Source of the DNA: Acanthacorydalis orientalis
Taxonomy: Eukaryota; Arthropoda; Insecta; Megaloptera; Corydalidae
Reading direction: 5' to 3'
Assembly (NCBI GenBank): GCA_034766995.1
Contig: CM068320.1
Coordinates: 13,892,687-13,956,686 of the forward strand
Length of the DNA stretch: 64,000 nt
The notes beneath the pieces were generated by a model. It searched no databases, was not told where the DNA came from, and saw only the letters and a list, made by a program, of their open reading frames with translations. Below, one piece after another: positions 32,621 through 44,758 of this stretch. Positions within the stretch are counted from its first letter, which is position 1; each line of letters starts with the position of its first letter. The position numbers and the translations under genes are program-made.

Positions 32621-33322
32621 TATCTCCAGTATTTATCTATTGTCATTTCATATTGTAATTGCTGAGATGAATTTGTTATTAGTATTATTAAAAAACGTTG
32701 CACAACATGTACTTTGAATAAGTTCTTTTTATATTTCTTTTGTGTTAGGTTTTATTGCCATTTCATTTTGAATATTTTATTTATATACTATTTACCTTTG
32801 TCCATTATAAAAATATTCCGTTAAAACTAAACAGTATTAATTAATTCAATATATTTTTTATCAAAAAATAAACTATAAGCTTATAGTCTCTAAAATGGTG
32901 TGCGAAAAGCAATTCACAATCAATTAATATTTATTTATTAATTAAAGAATGATTATTTACTTTAAGAATCAAGAAAACACCTATATATATATATATACAT
33001 ACAAGTTAATATAATTAAAAATAAAAAAATATTATTTATATTAAGGATTGTGTACAGTTAATGTTTCCTAAAATAAAAGCACACAGTCGAATAAACTTAA
33101 AAACTATTGTGTTAATCGAAAATTTGAATGATTTTTCAATATTTGTAATATATACAAGAATTTTTATATGTCATGCGATAAGATAAATTTTATTATATTC
33201 TCTTTTTTCGAAAAATGAATTATTTTATATTTCAAATTGTAATTTTTTAACTGAAAAATATTTCCACAATATAAACTAAATTATGTTTTAGTTATATTTA
33301 TCCTTAATAATATTAATGTACT

Positions 33323-33349
<27 letters not shown>
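33323..33349. repeat. (TA)n at repeat-unit junction
   Basis: TA run between tandem units 1 and 2. Confidence 0.9.
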
Positions 33350-33354
<5 letters not shown>

Positions 33355-33674
33355 TAAATAAGTAAATATTATTTATATTAATGGTTGCGTACTGTTTGTG
33401 TTCCTTAAAATAAAAGCACATGAATAAACTTAAAAACCACTGTGTTAATCCAAAATTTTAATGATTTTTCAACATTTGTAATACATACAAGAATTTTTAA
33501 ATGTCCAGCGATAACATAACAGTTCTTGTATTCTCTTTTTTTTAAAAAAAATTAATTATTTTAGATTTCAAATTGTAATTTGTTAGTAGAAAAATATTTC
33601 CATAATATAAGATAAATTATGTTTTAGTTATATTTTACCTTAATAAGGTTAAAGTACTTATATTTTTCATTAAT

Positions 33675-33678
<4 letters not shown>

Positions 33679-33720
<42 letters not shown>
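33679..33720. repeat. (TA)n at repeat-unit junction
   Basis: TA run between tandem units 2 and 3, longer than the first. Confidence 0.9.
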
Positions 33721-33723
<3 letters not shown>

Positions 33724-34067
33724 ATAAACATAATTATAAACAAGTAAATATTATTTATATGAGGGGTTGCGTACTGTTTACATTTACTAAAATGAAAGCA
33801 CACAGGCGAATGAACTTAAAAACCGCTGAGTTAATCCAAAATTTAAATGATTTTTGAACATTTGTAATACATACAAGCATTTTTAAGTATCTAGAGATAA
33901 GATAAATATGCTTATATTTTTCTTTTTTTTAAAATGAATTATTTTTTATTTCAAATTGTAATTCTTAGCAGAAAAATATTTCCATAATATAAGCTAAATT
34001 ATTTTTTAGTTAAATTTTACTTTAATAAGATTAAAATACTTATATTTTCCATCAATGCATTTATATA

Positions 34068-34622
34068 CATCCGTCCCTCAATTTACGCGGGACTTATTTT
34101 ACACGAGTTTTTTTTAACGCGGCAAATTATACCTCTATTTACGCTGCACTTTTTATACACGGTATTGATTTACGCGGTCTCATTTTACGCGATCAGATAG
34201 ATTTCATTTTATATAATTTTTCATTGTATTTATTATATATCAAATTTGTGAAAACTTAGTAAAAGAAAAGGTAGAGAACAAATCATCCGAAGAAATTAAT
34301 ATAACATTAATAATAAAAATGATGTCGAACTTACAAATATTTCAAGCGATGCAGATGATAAGTTTGTGCCAATTAAAAGGAAAAGGTTGATAGTTTTGAA
34401 TTACAGTAGCGATAGTGACACCGAATAAAATGTATCTCCTTTTATTTTCTAAAACGTCATTATTTTTTTTAAATTTATATGAAATAAATATGTGTTTCTA
34501 CAACTTTACCAGCTTTTATTTCCAATATTTTTTCTATTGTACTGACAGACTCAATTTACGCGATTTTCATTCGCGTAAAACGAATCCACTTGGAAGGGAT
34601 ACTCCGCGTAAATTGAGGGAGC

Positions 34623-34626
<4 letters not shown>
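34068..34626 (+). mobile_element. pogo/Tigger-like non-autonomous element 2
   Basis: Inverted ends CCGTCCCTCAATTTACGCGG (left, 34071) and, reverse-complemented, CCGCTCCCTCAATTTACGCG (right), with TA outside both. TTTACGCG-type words are iterated about seven times on the left and three on the right, like the binding-site arrays of Tigger elements. The interior keeps a piece of coding sequence for an acidic C-terminal tail. It has landed in the end of the third tandem unit: TTCCATCAATGCATTTATATA before it is echoed after it at about 34675. Confidence 0.78.
34318..34428 (+). pseudogene. Possible Tigger transposase C-terminal tail
   Basis: A 36-codon frame to a TAA reads an acidic patch (ISSDADDKF), a basic patch (PIKRKR), then YSSDSDTE at the end. 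Acidic Ser-Asp tails of this kind are common at the C-terminus of pogo/Tigger transposases. The DNA-binding and DDE domains are gone. The assignment leans on the surrounding TIRs. Confidence 0.5.
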
Positions 34627-34666
<40 letters not shown>

Positions 34667-34735
34667 TATATTATATTTCCATTAATGCATTTATATATAT
34701 ATATATATACACACACACACAGATATATACATATT
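34627..34735. repeat. (TA)n and (TA)n(CA)n flanking element 2
   Basis: Two TA tracts (34627-34663 and about 34693-34735) separated by the echoed TTCCATTAATGCATTTATAT piece. Confidence 0.85.
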
Positions 34736-35258
34736 AATATGTTTGCAAAAATTAAATAAATAATTACGAATCAGATATTTATTCGTGCTTTATAATTCTA
34801 TAATATTTAAAAAAAATTTAATCAAATATGAAACGTTTAAAAATGAATAGTCCCACTTTTATACAAAACATTATTTTTCATTACAAATTGATCTGCATAT
34901 TTTTAAAAATTTGCGTGTGTATGTAAATTTTTTAGTACACAGTATTGTATATTATTAATTTTTTTAACGATATGATACATATTTTATTATAATACTTATA
35001 TGTACACGTTATCTCTATAGAAAAAGCTATAGTTGGATGAATTGATAAAGTCCACTCATTCTGATTGAATATTTCAGTTTTCTATGTTTAAAAATAACGT
35101 ATATTACATATTTTGTCTTGATTTTTCAAATTTCTTCATGTAACTTTAAATAAAAGTATTTTTTCGATTTTTAATAAATTATTTTACCAAAATTAATCTT
35201 TTAATTTTATACATTTAAATACTACAAAACATTTAATACAATATGCAATACATGTACA

Positions 35259-35261
<3 letters not shown>
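34736..35261. other. AT-rich DNA without features
   Basis: No element or gene seen. Confidence 0.55.

Positions 35262-35312
<51 letters not shown>
35262..35312. repeat. (TA)n microsatellite
   Basis: About 50 bp of TA. Confidence 0.95.
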
Positions 35313-35315
<3 letters not shown>

Positions 35316-35804
35316 CAAACTTTTTAATTTTCAATATTTCCTTATTTTTTTGTTCATTTTCAATTCCTAACTAAACCTTTATACGCACTTTCACAAATGC
35401 TACCACAGCAGATTAGTTTGCATGGATTGAAGCTCGTGTATTCCCAAACTCGATACGGTGCAATCAGTACCAAATAACCGAATAATACGTACAATTCTAA
35501 GACTTTTCAAGAGATCAATTTTCATATACATATTATTTTTTTCTGGTTCTATTTTCTCGCTTTATTAAGATTTCAAAATCTAATAATAATTTAAATTTAT
35601 TTTACTTTAAGATTGAAAGAACTATTTCTATTCATTTTGATCTTTTTTATATATTTTAAATTACTTGACGTATGACATGTTTTTAAACGTTTGCATATTT
35701 CACTAGAGTGTTATATATTTTACTTACATCTAAAATATTGCACCGTGAAGTGTATGCATATGTTTCCTGCATTAATTTTATGCATATTGACGCTGAATGT
35801 AATA
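35313..35804. other. AT-rich gap with a short complex patch
   Basis: About 35380-35520 is less AT-rich. No gene. Confidence 0.45.
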
Positions 35805-35821
35805 CACACACATATGTATAC

Positions 35822-35877
<56 letters not shown>
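35805..35877. repeat. Compound (CA)n(TA)n
   Basis: ACACACACATATGTATACG, then more than 50 bp of TA; four overlapping spurious ORFs arise here. Confidence 0.95.
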
Positions 35878-35878
<1 letters not shown>

Positions 35879-35962
35879 TATAAGAAATGAAGATATAAAA
35901 TGTACATTCAAAAATAAATCTTTTCCTAAAATAAAAAAAAAATTGAAAATATCATTGTGTTA

Positions 35963-36522
35963 AGTTGGTAAAAAAATAATTGCGGTTTATAATCTTCAAA
36001 TTCGTATAAATTTCTCTCTTTTTTATTTTTCTAGCTGTTTTAAGTGTTCTAGAACTGTTGAATGAGTAACGACTAATTTTTGTGCAAGCTTTGGAATTCT
36101 TGTGCGTGGTTTTGATTAAACTAATGCCACCAGCTGGTCGTTATAAAGAGAAGAAGTGAGTACGAGAGCATCTTCAATGCTCTCGTCCTCAGCACAAAAA
36201 TTTTGAAGTCACCATTGTAACGTACGTTTTCTAACAGTACCCACCACAAAAGTATCGTTTACTTTACAAGCTGTTTCTTCTACCTTACTACCCACTTTGA
36301 AATCGTAAAAACTTGCTCTTATTTGTTCCTTTTCCATCTTTAATTCAATAGCTCAATTTGAAGCAAAATTAATAATAAAACGAAAGTCTATGTTACTAAA
36401 ATACAGATCGAAAAATACACTTCAAAATGATATTAACATGAACACGATGAAATGACACTTTCGTTGAAAGAATTAAGATTAGAATTCAGAAAATAAAAAC
36501 CGCAATTATTTTGCTTCCAATC
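35963..36522 (-). mobile_element. Mariner derivative M1, copy G
   Basis: TIRs with TA outside both ends; 560 bp, minus strand. The coding remnant is heavily decayed, with no long frame. The words for KKQIRA, KVGSKVEET and VALMPPAGR-like shifted pieces can be followed only at DNA level by alignment with the other copies. Confidence 0.88.
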
Positions 36523-38634
36523 TAATATTTTAGAATTAATTTCAGGAATTTATTCATCACATATTGATATTCACCTGATAGTAACGAAATCATTTAACTA
36601 ATATTTTTTTCTCAAATTTTCTTAATATTGAAATACATTTCAAAACAATTATACTGTTTATATACTTTTTATTTACTGATTAAAATCTTCCAGTTTTTGT
36701 AAAATTATTTAATCAATCTTTGTAAAAATATATCTCAATATATTTTTTTTCCTAAGAAAATAAATTGTATTTTTTCAATACAAATTTCGTCTAACAAGTA
36801 CAACTTTATGAAAAACAATGTGAAAAAAAATATTTTCAACTGCCAAAAGTTGAAACTTTTACGAATCAAAAAATTGGTTTTAAATAATATAGCAGTACAT
36901 AACTAAAAAGTATTTGTAGAAAGATTCGATGGTTACATTTTCAAAATTCATTTTTTAATTCTATTATTAATTTTTTCTTTCAAACTAGTTTTAGACTAAT
37001 GAGAAAACAAAAATAAAATATTAATGCTTCAGTATTCATGAATTTCAGTTTTCTACTAAGAAATTTGATTAAAAAATAAGTATTTAATAATCTTATCAAC
37101 GTATAAAATTGTATCATAGAAATTATCTAAATTTCATTTTAGTCGATTAACCACATAAATTTTTTATTAACTTGAAAATTAAATAAATTTTTAGTAAATA
37201 TTAAATTAACAAATAAAATTATTTCATCAAATAATATATATTAAGAAAAATATATTCAAAACAATTTAAATTCTAAATTTAATCCCCTAAGAGAATGGTG
37301 AACAGTACTTTGGTTTTTAATGTATATTTCGTACACATTCCATATCTAATAAAAAATCATTTACAGGTTTTTATGTTTCAGAAATATATATACCATATAT
37401 TATTTTAATTGTTCCGATTTAAGAAATATATATGCAAAAAATGTAAGAAATTAAGTCGGTGAATGAAAAAACAATATAACTTTCATATTGCACTGTGTAA
37501 TATTATGTAATTATTATCATTTGAACGTGCCGTATTCGCCAAAATTAAGGGGGTTTCTTACACTCAAATCTGCGTTTTATGAGCGAATTGTGTCACGCAA
37601 CTTTGAAACGAATTTATGTAAATATTTACTTCTTAATAAAAGCTGATAACATCTACATGCAACAAAATTATATGACGTAATGTTTAGTGAATTCACTTCT
37701 TGTTTTTAAGAACATAACTCATTCCCGTTTTCCTAATTGCCCTTTCTATGGATATCTCTGTTTTTTTAATAAAAATGTTTTCGTTCAATAAACTAAATCG
37801 AAAGTATTTTCACTTCCAGAACAGTACTTTAATAAACTTTTAACAATTTAACAAACCCTTGAAGAGTTTCATTTTCTAATTAATAATTCTTTTTAAAGCT
37901 TTATTTTTCCATGAGTTAATCTTTGTTTTTCACATTTTTTTCTCTACATTACCCAACGATAGTTATCTAAACCTGTTTTGTCTTTTTTTCCACCTGGATA
38001 TTCATTTAGGTTTTTTTTTAAGAATCTACTCTCTCTCCTATTCATTCAGTTATTTGATTCTGTAACATTTAATTTTCACAAGGTCTACATTCCGATGGAA
38101 TTCTCATTTGTATTTGTTTTATTCCCTATATTCCGTTTGTGTTAGTTAAACAAAAAACTCTTCTTAACATCTTCTCTTACAAGATCTGTTCTTTAGACAA
38201 AGTAATGGTGCGATTATTTAAGAAATACACACACATATACTTTTTATTCAATACCTTGTTTTGGTCAATATACGTTAAGTAGTATTTAAAAAGTATGCGA
38301 AAAAGTTTAAATATAGTACTATTAAAAGAAAAATTTTAAAAATCAAGGTTCTATTTCATATTTCTACAAAAAAGTCTTAGAAAAGTAGATTCTATACTGG
38401 TCTACATTCTACAAAATTCAATAAAAACCAACTACAATATTTATGCCTGTTTCTAAATTATTGTTTAAAATTTTTTAAAGTAAGGTGTTTAAGTTAATAA
38501 CACTTGATAATAACATACAAAAACAACTATTGACTTTTTATAAATTATTACTTGATAATAGCTAGAAATAGTTGTAAAAAGTATTATTAATATTTACTAA
38601 TAATAATTATATTTTCTCATAGATCAATACTCTT
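36523..38634. other. AT-rich gap
   Basis: Two kilobases with no recognised element. The part around 37880-38180 is T-rich on the plus strand, with CT-rich runs. Confidence 0.5.
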
Positions 38635-38987
38635 TGAACTGTGTTCCTCGGAACACTAGGGTTCCGCAAGTCAAAGTCAAAATTCAAAAGAATTTTCGAA
38701 GAAGAAATCCGAAAAATTAAAAATTCAAAATAGTTTATTTACAATAATTTACTTTACTTCTATAAATACTTATTAATACCTATTATTATGTAGTAAAACT
38801 GTACTTATGAGTATACATTATTACCCGGCTCAATCAGATGTAAATTAAAAAGTTTGGTCATGTAACATGGCTGATTTTAAAAATTTGTGGAGTACGCATA
38901 TTTAGTTTTTTGAAGATGGTAGGGGTTCCCCAAAAAAGATTTATAATCTTAAGGGTTCTGTGAGTCGAAAAAGTTTGAAGACCACTG
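38635..38987. mobile_element. hAT-like non-autonomous element
   Basis: The right end, reverse-complemented, reads CAGTGGTCTTCAAACTTTTT, the classic hAT form. The left end CAATACTCTTTGAACTGTGT is a diverged match. The flanking 8-mers TCATAGAT and TCAAAGGT agree at six of eight positions, consistent with an old 8-bp target duplication. Length is 353 bp with no transposase. GGGGTTCCCC-type words recur inside both ends. Confidence 0.72.
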
Positions 38988-40219
38988 TCAAAGGTGAATC
39001 TTTAGGGAATTCGTACACAAGATTAAGACAAGATGAAATTAATGAAAAATATATTTATCATGACTCTAATTAAACATTAATTTCTGTTATAATTTCAAAC
39101 TTGTAAAAGAAGTAACTGGATAATTATTTTTACAAACATTTAGAATTACATTAACCAATTTATTTTAAAAAAAAAAAATAGTAAAAATATTTTCGTGTTC
39201 CAACATGCTTCCAACATGCACAACTCTGTAATTATATGTGTGAAATCATATTAAATTTATTATGTGTGTATGTGTGCGTAAAAGATTTTGATGAGGATAG
39301 AAGAATATATATATATACAAAGATACACACACACTTCGTTTTAAAAGTAGATTTTCGTTTAAAGTACATTATTTCTTAAACGCGCCTAAAATATCTCTGT
39401 CCAGATATATTTTTCAATAATTAGTTTCCTAATTTATACGCATTTTCTGCTTTACGAAAAAAATGAATTGTTCTTAAACCTATTATTAACTTTCGATAGC
39501 ATCTTCTTGGCGCATTTAACTTCAGAATGATATCAGCCAGACATGCTATAATTGGTGAGTGCAAAATAATAAATTTATATATTTCATGTTTATACGCAAT
39601 TAAACTTTATAAAAAGTCTAAGAGAAAAATTATGTAATCCGAATGCACATAGAGCACTTTATTTCACTATTTTATACATTAAACGTTTACAGTATTCAAC
39701 ATTAATATTTTAATAATTTCTTTAGAAGTGAAAACATTTAAGGTTTACCTTTCCATTGAATAAAACCTTGATAAAGTGGATATAGTATACACAGGGACTT
39801 CCTAATTGTATTTACATTTCAGGGTTTATTGAACATCAAATCAACTATCACATTCAATGAAAAATATTTGCTAACTTAAATGTTTTACACCAATACTGGT
39901 GTATTTTTCTAAATGGAGTTGTACTAATCTAATGTTTTATTTTGAATTTTAATTTATTCTCATTAAATAGAAAGTTGTCATAGTTTAATAAAAACTTCCT
40001 GCACTTCTTATTAAATACTAATATATTTTTAGAAAATAAATAAATACTTATATGTCTATGAACGTATTTATTACAAATTAAGTATTTATTATTAATAGTT
40101 AATCGAAAAATACTTTTTTAATCAATTTAACGTCAACAACGTACTATATTTTCAATTATTTTCAATCTCAAAAGAGTCTTTCATATATCAGTTTATTATG
40201 AAATATTATTGTTATATTA
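38988..40219. other. AT-rich gap
   Basis: No element. At 39510-39555 a TTCAG acceptor-like word and an ATTGGTGAGTG donor-like word bracket 29 bases; noted but not supported as an exon. Confidence 0.45.
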
Positions 40220-41721
40220 TTTTGGTCCAAAAATAATTGCGGTTTTTACATATCGAGTATAAAGACGCATGTATCAGTTAAAAATTATATTTATTAATCA
40301 AAATAAAGACTATTGGCCTGCACACATTTCTCCAGACGGAAAACAAGTTTGTTTATTCATGCAAGATATAATTCTGGAGTCCTGGAATTAATGAATTCGT
40401 CGAAAGCGCTTTAAACTGATGCTTGATATTTGAAAACCTTCTCACAGGAAATTACCTAAATATTTAAAAAAAGCTAATATGTCGGAGGCAAGTTTGGAGA
40501 ATAAGATGGGTGAGGTAAGGTTTCATAACCCAGTCCATTTAATTTTTTTAAAGTCATTTGTGAGACGTGTGGTCGGGCGTTGTCATGAAGAAGAATTGGT
40601 TCACTTCGATTGACTAATGCTGGCCGTAAACGATACAACTTCTCATGAATTTTTCAATTTTTTATTGACGGTTTTGTGTTTTTGTTTGATATTGGCTATT
40701 CTGCTATGTAATCATGTGGTATGTAGTCGACCCTTGGGATTTAATCCCTTTTATCTAGACTTTGTCATATATTCTTAACAATCTTGCTGTTGATGTGTCA
40801 TATCTTGACTTTATCGCTAGGAAAATTTTCTAAAAACCTAATAGATCTTACAAAAAACGCTTGAAGATCACCCTCCCTCTCAATTTTTTAACAATGTTTT
40901 TCTTCCGTTATTGTTTCACCAGAATTTAAGAAGTTGTAATGAATGATGCCACTTGCCGACCACCAAACAGTGACCATAATCTTTTTTTTTTTCATGAAGC
41001 TTCGATTTAGGAAACTGTTTTCATGCTTCTCTTCGGTCTAACCACTGTGATGAACGTTTCCGATTATTATGGTAAATCCACTTTTCATGTGACAATGCGA
41101 TCAAGAAAGAGATCATTTTTGTTACGCAAAGGAAATTCAAAGCAGACTTCGTATCGCCGAATCACTTAATGTTCGTTCAGTTCATACGGCACCTATTTAT
41201 TCAGCATTTTTGTTTTTCCAATTAGGCTCGAATATCGAACAAGTGTTGAATGACCAATATTGAGTTCATTTATCACATCTCGAGTTGTTTTACGTGAGTC
41301 CGCTTCAATAATGTTTCTTAAAACATTATTGTCTTTAACTGAAGGACGTCCACGACCCTTCTCATCAACAAGGCTTTCGTTTCCAATACGAATTTTTTGG
41401 AACCAGTGTTAAGCTATAAGTTCACTAACTGACTCTTCGCCAAAAATAAATTTAATATTTCGAGCAGTTCCTGTTACTTAACGTCCCAATTTAAATTCAT
41501 ACGACAAAATCGCGCAAACTCGCTTGTTTTCCATGACTAATTTAAGAAGTCATATCCAACAATATTAAGGAATGAACACAATAGACATAAGTTGAAATCA
41601 GTAGTGCCAATTTCATTGTTTACAGTGATGTATCACATGACTATAACAAAAGATAACGGTAACTAGAAAAATCGGTACCAAACTTGAAATGATAAAAAGC
41701 GCAATTATTTTTGTACCAATC
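40220..41721 (-). mobile_element. Nearly full-length mariner, cecropia type, dead
   Basis: Ends TTTTGGTCCAAAAATAATTG and, inverted, GATTGGTACAAAAATAATTG, with TA at both borders (40218-40219 and 41722-41723). About 1,500 bp, slightly longer than the usual 1.3 kb. It encodes, on the minus strand, a transposase corrupted throughout. Its terminal repeats are close to those at 11832 but differ from the M1 family. Confidence 0.9.
40440..41534 (-). pseudogene. Mariner transposase pseudogene
   Basis: A mariner transposase cuts and pastes its element at TA through a D,D34D active site. From the ATG at 41534 one can follow LSYEFKLGR, WFQKIRIGNESLVDEKGRGR, KWIYHNNR.RSSQWLDR (about 41090-41040), IMVTVWWSASGIIHYNFLNS (about 40980-40921), LLHDNARPHVSQ (about 40590-40555) and YETLPHPSYSPNL. 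The block around the first catalytic Asp has lost bases. The HDNARPH Asp is kept. The last Asp after YSPNL is gone. Many stops and frameshifts mark it as long inactive. Confidence 0.88.
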
Positions 41722-41724
41722 TAA

Positions 41725-42848
41725 TATTTTCTGTTTTTTATCTCTTCATTGTACAGAAAAATTCGTATATGAATAGAGTTTTTCCAATGCATGCACAGAG
41801 AACGCAACAACTACGTATGAATTAAACGGGCTGGTCTGAAAAACAATTTAACTTTCATATTTTCCGTTTATAAACATAAAATGAATACGGAATATGAAAT
41901 CGATAAAATTTGAATTACAGATTCGTATGCAAGTAGAAAAAGAACGTGCATATAAAATTATTAAATAAAACTACACTATCATATCATATGAAAATGACTT
42001 GTAATTCTTACAGAATATGCAATGACTTGACGTCATTGTACAAGAAAATGACGTGTGGATTTTATGATGTCAGATATCTCGTTTACCTACTTTAATTTCA
42101 TAAATATAATATAATTTGGATGCATAATATACAATGTTAGAATTCTGTTCTTTTATTCATACGCTTATTACATATCAGATAGCGTTGCAGTGTTTACTTT
42201 AAAGTCATTTTAATTTTTGATTAGATGTCAATACTAGTCAATGATTGAATACAGCACTTTGTTTTTTGATACAAATATTTTTTTATAATAGGATTTACTT
42301 ACTTTTAATCGCCGGCTAAGGAAACGATATTTATTTAAATTTATTTTAATTTGTGTATATCAAAAATGCATTGTAAATCTAACAGTATACATAAATTTGA
42401 GTGATACACAATAGATTGATAACTATTTAATATGTGACAACAATAGATTATATTTCTAAACCATGCATTTACTCAAACTTTTATTCTAATACTGCATGCC
42501 CTATTTTCGTCGTTTTATAATTTAAAAAACAAATATATTTGATTTACCTGTTGTTTATGTACGCATCTGCTATTTTTCATATTATTTTTTGATTTATGAT
42601 ATTTCTGTTCATAGGAAAAAACGTATTTTTGTTTAACAAACAACCAACTCTTAGAAAATAAATAGAGTTAGTACTATTATTATCTTAAATTATTTGCTGT
42701 CCTTTTATCGAATTCGTTGCAAATAAATAATACAAATACGAAAATATTAAATAAATTATTGTTTCATATGTAACAATATATATTTTAAAGAATTGTGTTT
42801 TTATGTATAAAATTGATTAATATAAACGATTATTAAATTTCTCGTTCA
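41725..42848. other. AT-rich DNA without features
   Basis: No element or gene. A patch near 41770-41840 is slightly less AT-rich. Confidence 0.5.
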
Positions 42849-42886
42849 GTATATATATATATATATATATATACACGTGTGTGTGT
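42849..42886. repeat. (TA)n with CACGTGTGTGTG end
   Basis: About 38 bp. Confidence 0.85.
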
Positions 42887-42980
42887 ATACTAAATAAAAT
42901 ATATGATCAGGTATTATAATAAAAATAAAACCTCTGTTCTCTAAAGAACAGTGTATCTATCGCAGTGAATCAGAAATGAT

Positions 42981-43400
42981 TCAAGCATAATCTGTCAGCA
43001 CAAAGTCGTCCAAATTTAGATGTAGATATTGTTGAGACAAAATTATTGAAAAACTTTTGATACGTATTATATCGTGACTTATAGTTGAGTAAGTTTTGTT
43101 GTTAAAATATTTTATGTGTTGTTTGTTTGAACGTGCAAATCTGCCAAATCTCAACGCACGACCATCGCTCGAGTGTGGGTGAGACGAACGATTCATCTCC
43201 TGCTTCCAGTAGAAGTTATTTCATTTTATTTCCTATATCTAATGGCTTACTGGCTGCAATCCAAAAAACTATCTGTATGATTCAAGGCGAAATTTCTACT
43301 CAGCGCGACATTTATTCAAATTATAAAATATATTGTGATGCTCGTCACATTCTTCTAAATACATTACTTTCGATAGGTGCCCGCTTATTTCTGTAATATT
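42981..43400. other. Complex island with two opposed ORFs
   Basis: Less AT-rich DNA. The minus ORF 42981-43196 (71 codons) and plus ORF 43127-43396 (89 codons) overlap at CTCAACGCACGACCATCGCTC. Neither has a recognisable domain. The plus ORF has a mixed, protein-like composition but no supporting context. Candidate conserved non-coding element. Confidence 0.25.
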
Positions 43401-43856
43401 TTTTTTTTTAATTCCTATTTATGTCGTGTGTTTACAAATGGTAACTGGGCAGTATATTACATGTGTGTTACAAAACATTTTATTGTATGTTGTTATAGTT
43501 TCTGGCATTATTGATTCTATTATAAACGCTAGTTTATTTCGTATCTAATGAATTCGAAATTTATTCCAGTTTCATAAAATACAAATTTAAAAGCTACAAT
43601 AAAATTTCATTTTCAGTCTTTCACTTTTCGTATCAGATTCTTCAAAGTTTATATTTCGGTTGTATGACATTCTTAGTTACAATTCCAATCATTGTAAATC
43701 AAACACCATTTATTTGCGTATATAAAGTATTATTGCGGTTTTTTACGCTTTCGCTGACCTTCATATAAAATGTTTATTGTTAATCTCAGTTATGTACTGG
43801 TGAATATAAAATAATTACCGTACATGATACACGGATGTAATGTAAATAATTATAGG

Positions 43857-43867
43857 CATATATATAT

Positions 43868-43908
<41 letters not shown>

Positions 43909-43930
43909 CATACATATACGTGTATGTATA
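43857..43930. repeat. Compound TA/CATA microsatellite
   Basis: TA with CATACATA interruptions, then CACATACATACATATACGTG. Confidence 0.9.
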
Positions 43931-44196
43931 TTAACATTTGTTAATAAGTTTAATGTTTCTGTATTTTAATTATTCTTCAACATTTTATCAAATTATTTTA
44001 CAATTATTATAAATCGGATAAACAGTATTTTTTCTTCAAGCAATTAATTGATTAATAACATGTTGTATAAATAACTAAACTGTCACAAATTTACAGGAAA
44101 AAATGTATGCGTTTTCATTTTTCAGTAGTTTCAAAATTGATAATTAAATATTCTCGATCGAGTTTAATACAGTTTATTACTGTACTGTAAATTATT

Positions 44197-44245
44197 ATAG
44201 ATATATATTATTATATATATTATTATAGATTATAGATATAGATTA
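44197..44245. repeat. Imperfect TA/ATT/AGAT repeat
   Basis: Alternating TATTATTATA and TAGATATAGAT units. Confidence 0.7.
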
Positions 44246-44254
44246 ATATATTAA

Positions 44255-44350
44255 GGTTGGTACTCCAAATAATAAAAAGACGATAAAATATTTTAGTTTA
44301 AAACAGACATGATTAATTCAATTAAAAAGCACAGAATTAATTTTTACACC
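44255..44350 (+). mobile_element. M2 element, right-end fragment
   Basis: It matches the last 90-100 bp of M2 copy 2, from GGTTGGTACT to the right terminal repeat GAATTAATTTTTACACC, with TA outside. The left part is missing. Confidence 0.75.
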
Positions 44351-44382
44351 TAACATTTTATCTCTCTATTAATATTTATAAT

Positions 44383-44386
<4 letters not shown>

Positions 44387-44435
<49 letters not shown>

Positions 44436-44441
44436 TATATA
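44387..44441. repeat. (TA)n microsatellite
   Basis: About 50 bp inside duplication unit 1. Confidence 0.95.
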
Positions 44442-44667
44442 ATACTTTTGAGTAAATCGTACTTTAAGTTAGAATTGATATCAATTTACTTAACAAGAAA
44501 AACATCTTTAGATAAATGTGCTTAAGTATTATAAAATGTAATTGAACACAAAACAGTTCTTGAATGCAAATATTAATTATAAGATAATAGAGAATGATGC
44601 CAATTTACTCAACAAGAAAATAGCAGCCACTAACATAGAAACTGTGCTTTAAAAAATATAAATTCAA

Positions 44668-44680
44668 TATATATATATAA

Positions 44681-44756
<76 letters not shown>
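44668..44756. repeat. Interrupted (TA)n
   Basis: Three TA blocks over about 90 bp. Confidence 0.95.

Positions 44757-44758
<2 letters not shown>

Larger units (their letters stand above)
33001..34065 (+). repeat. Three-unit tandem repeat, unit about 340-380 bp
   Basis: Units begin near 33001, 33338 and 33720, with the aligned word ATTATTTATA at 33031, 33368 and 33750. Each has a GGNTTGNGTACTGTT-like start, AAAATRAAAGCACA, AATGATTTTT.AA.ATTTGTAATA and ends in ATATTTCCA.AATATAA followed by a (TA)n. Units 2 and 3 look closer to each other than to unit 1. No coding potential. Confidence 0.85.
44255..44595 (+). repeat. Duplicated M2 end plus flank, unit 1
   Basis: The M2 right end, a (TA)n tract, and about 120 bp of downstream unique sequence (GATATCAATTTACT to ATAAGATAATAGAGAA) recur in the same order at 45400-45786. 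The offset is about 1.15-1.19 kb. Confidence 0.78.

Noticed and set aside
39515..39555. Possible 29-base microexon between a TTCAG acceptor-like word and ATTGGTGAGTG
   Set aside because: The polypyrimidine tract is poor, no other exon is visible for it to join, and short matches of this kind are expected by chance in 64 kb.
42545..42560. Minus-strand recursive splice site from TTTACCTGTTG
   Set aside because: The sequence upstream on the minus strand lacks a pyrimidine tract and the donor is GTAAAT, not GTAAGT.
42981..43396. Opposed 71- and 89-codon ORFs as a real gene
   Set aside because: No recognisable domain, no splice or promoter context, and two overlapping opposite frames in one GC-richer patch are more simply explained by composition.
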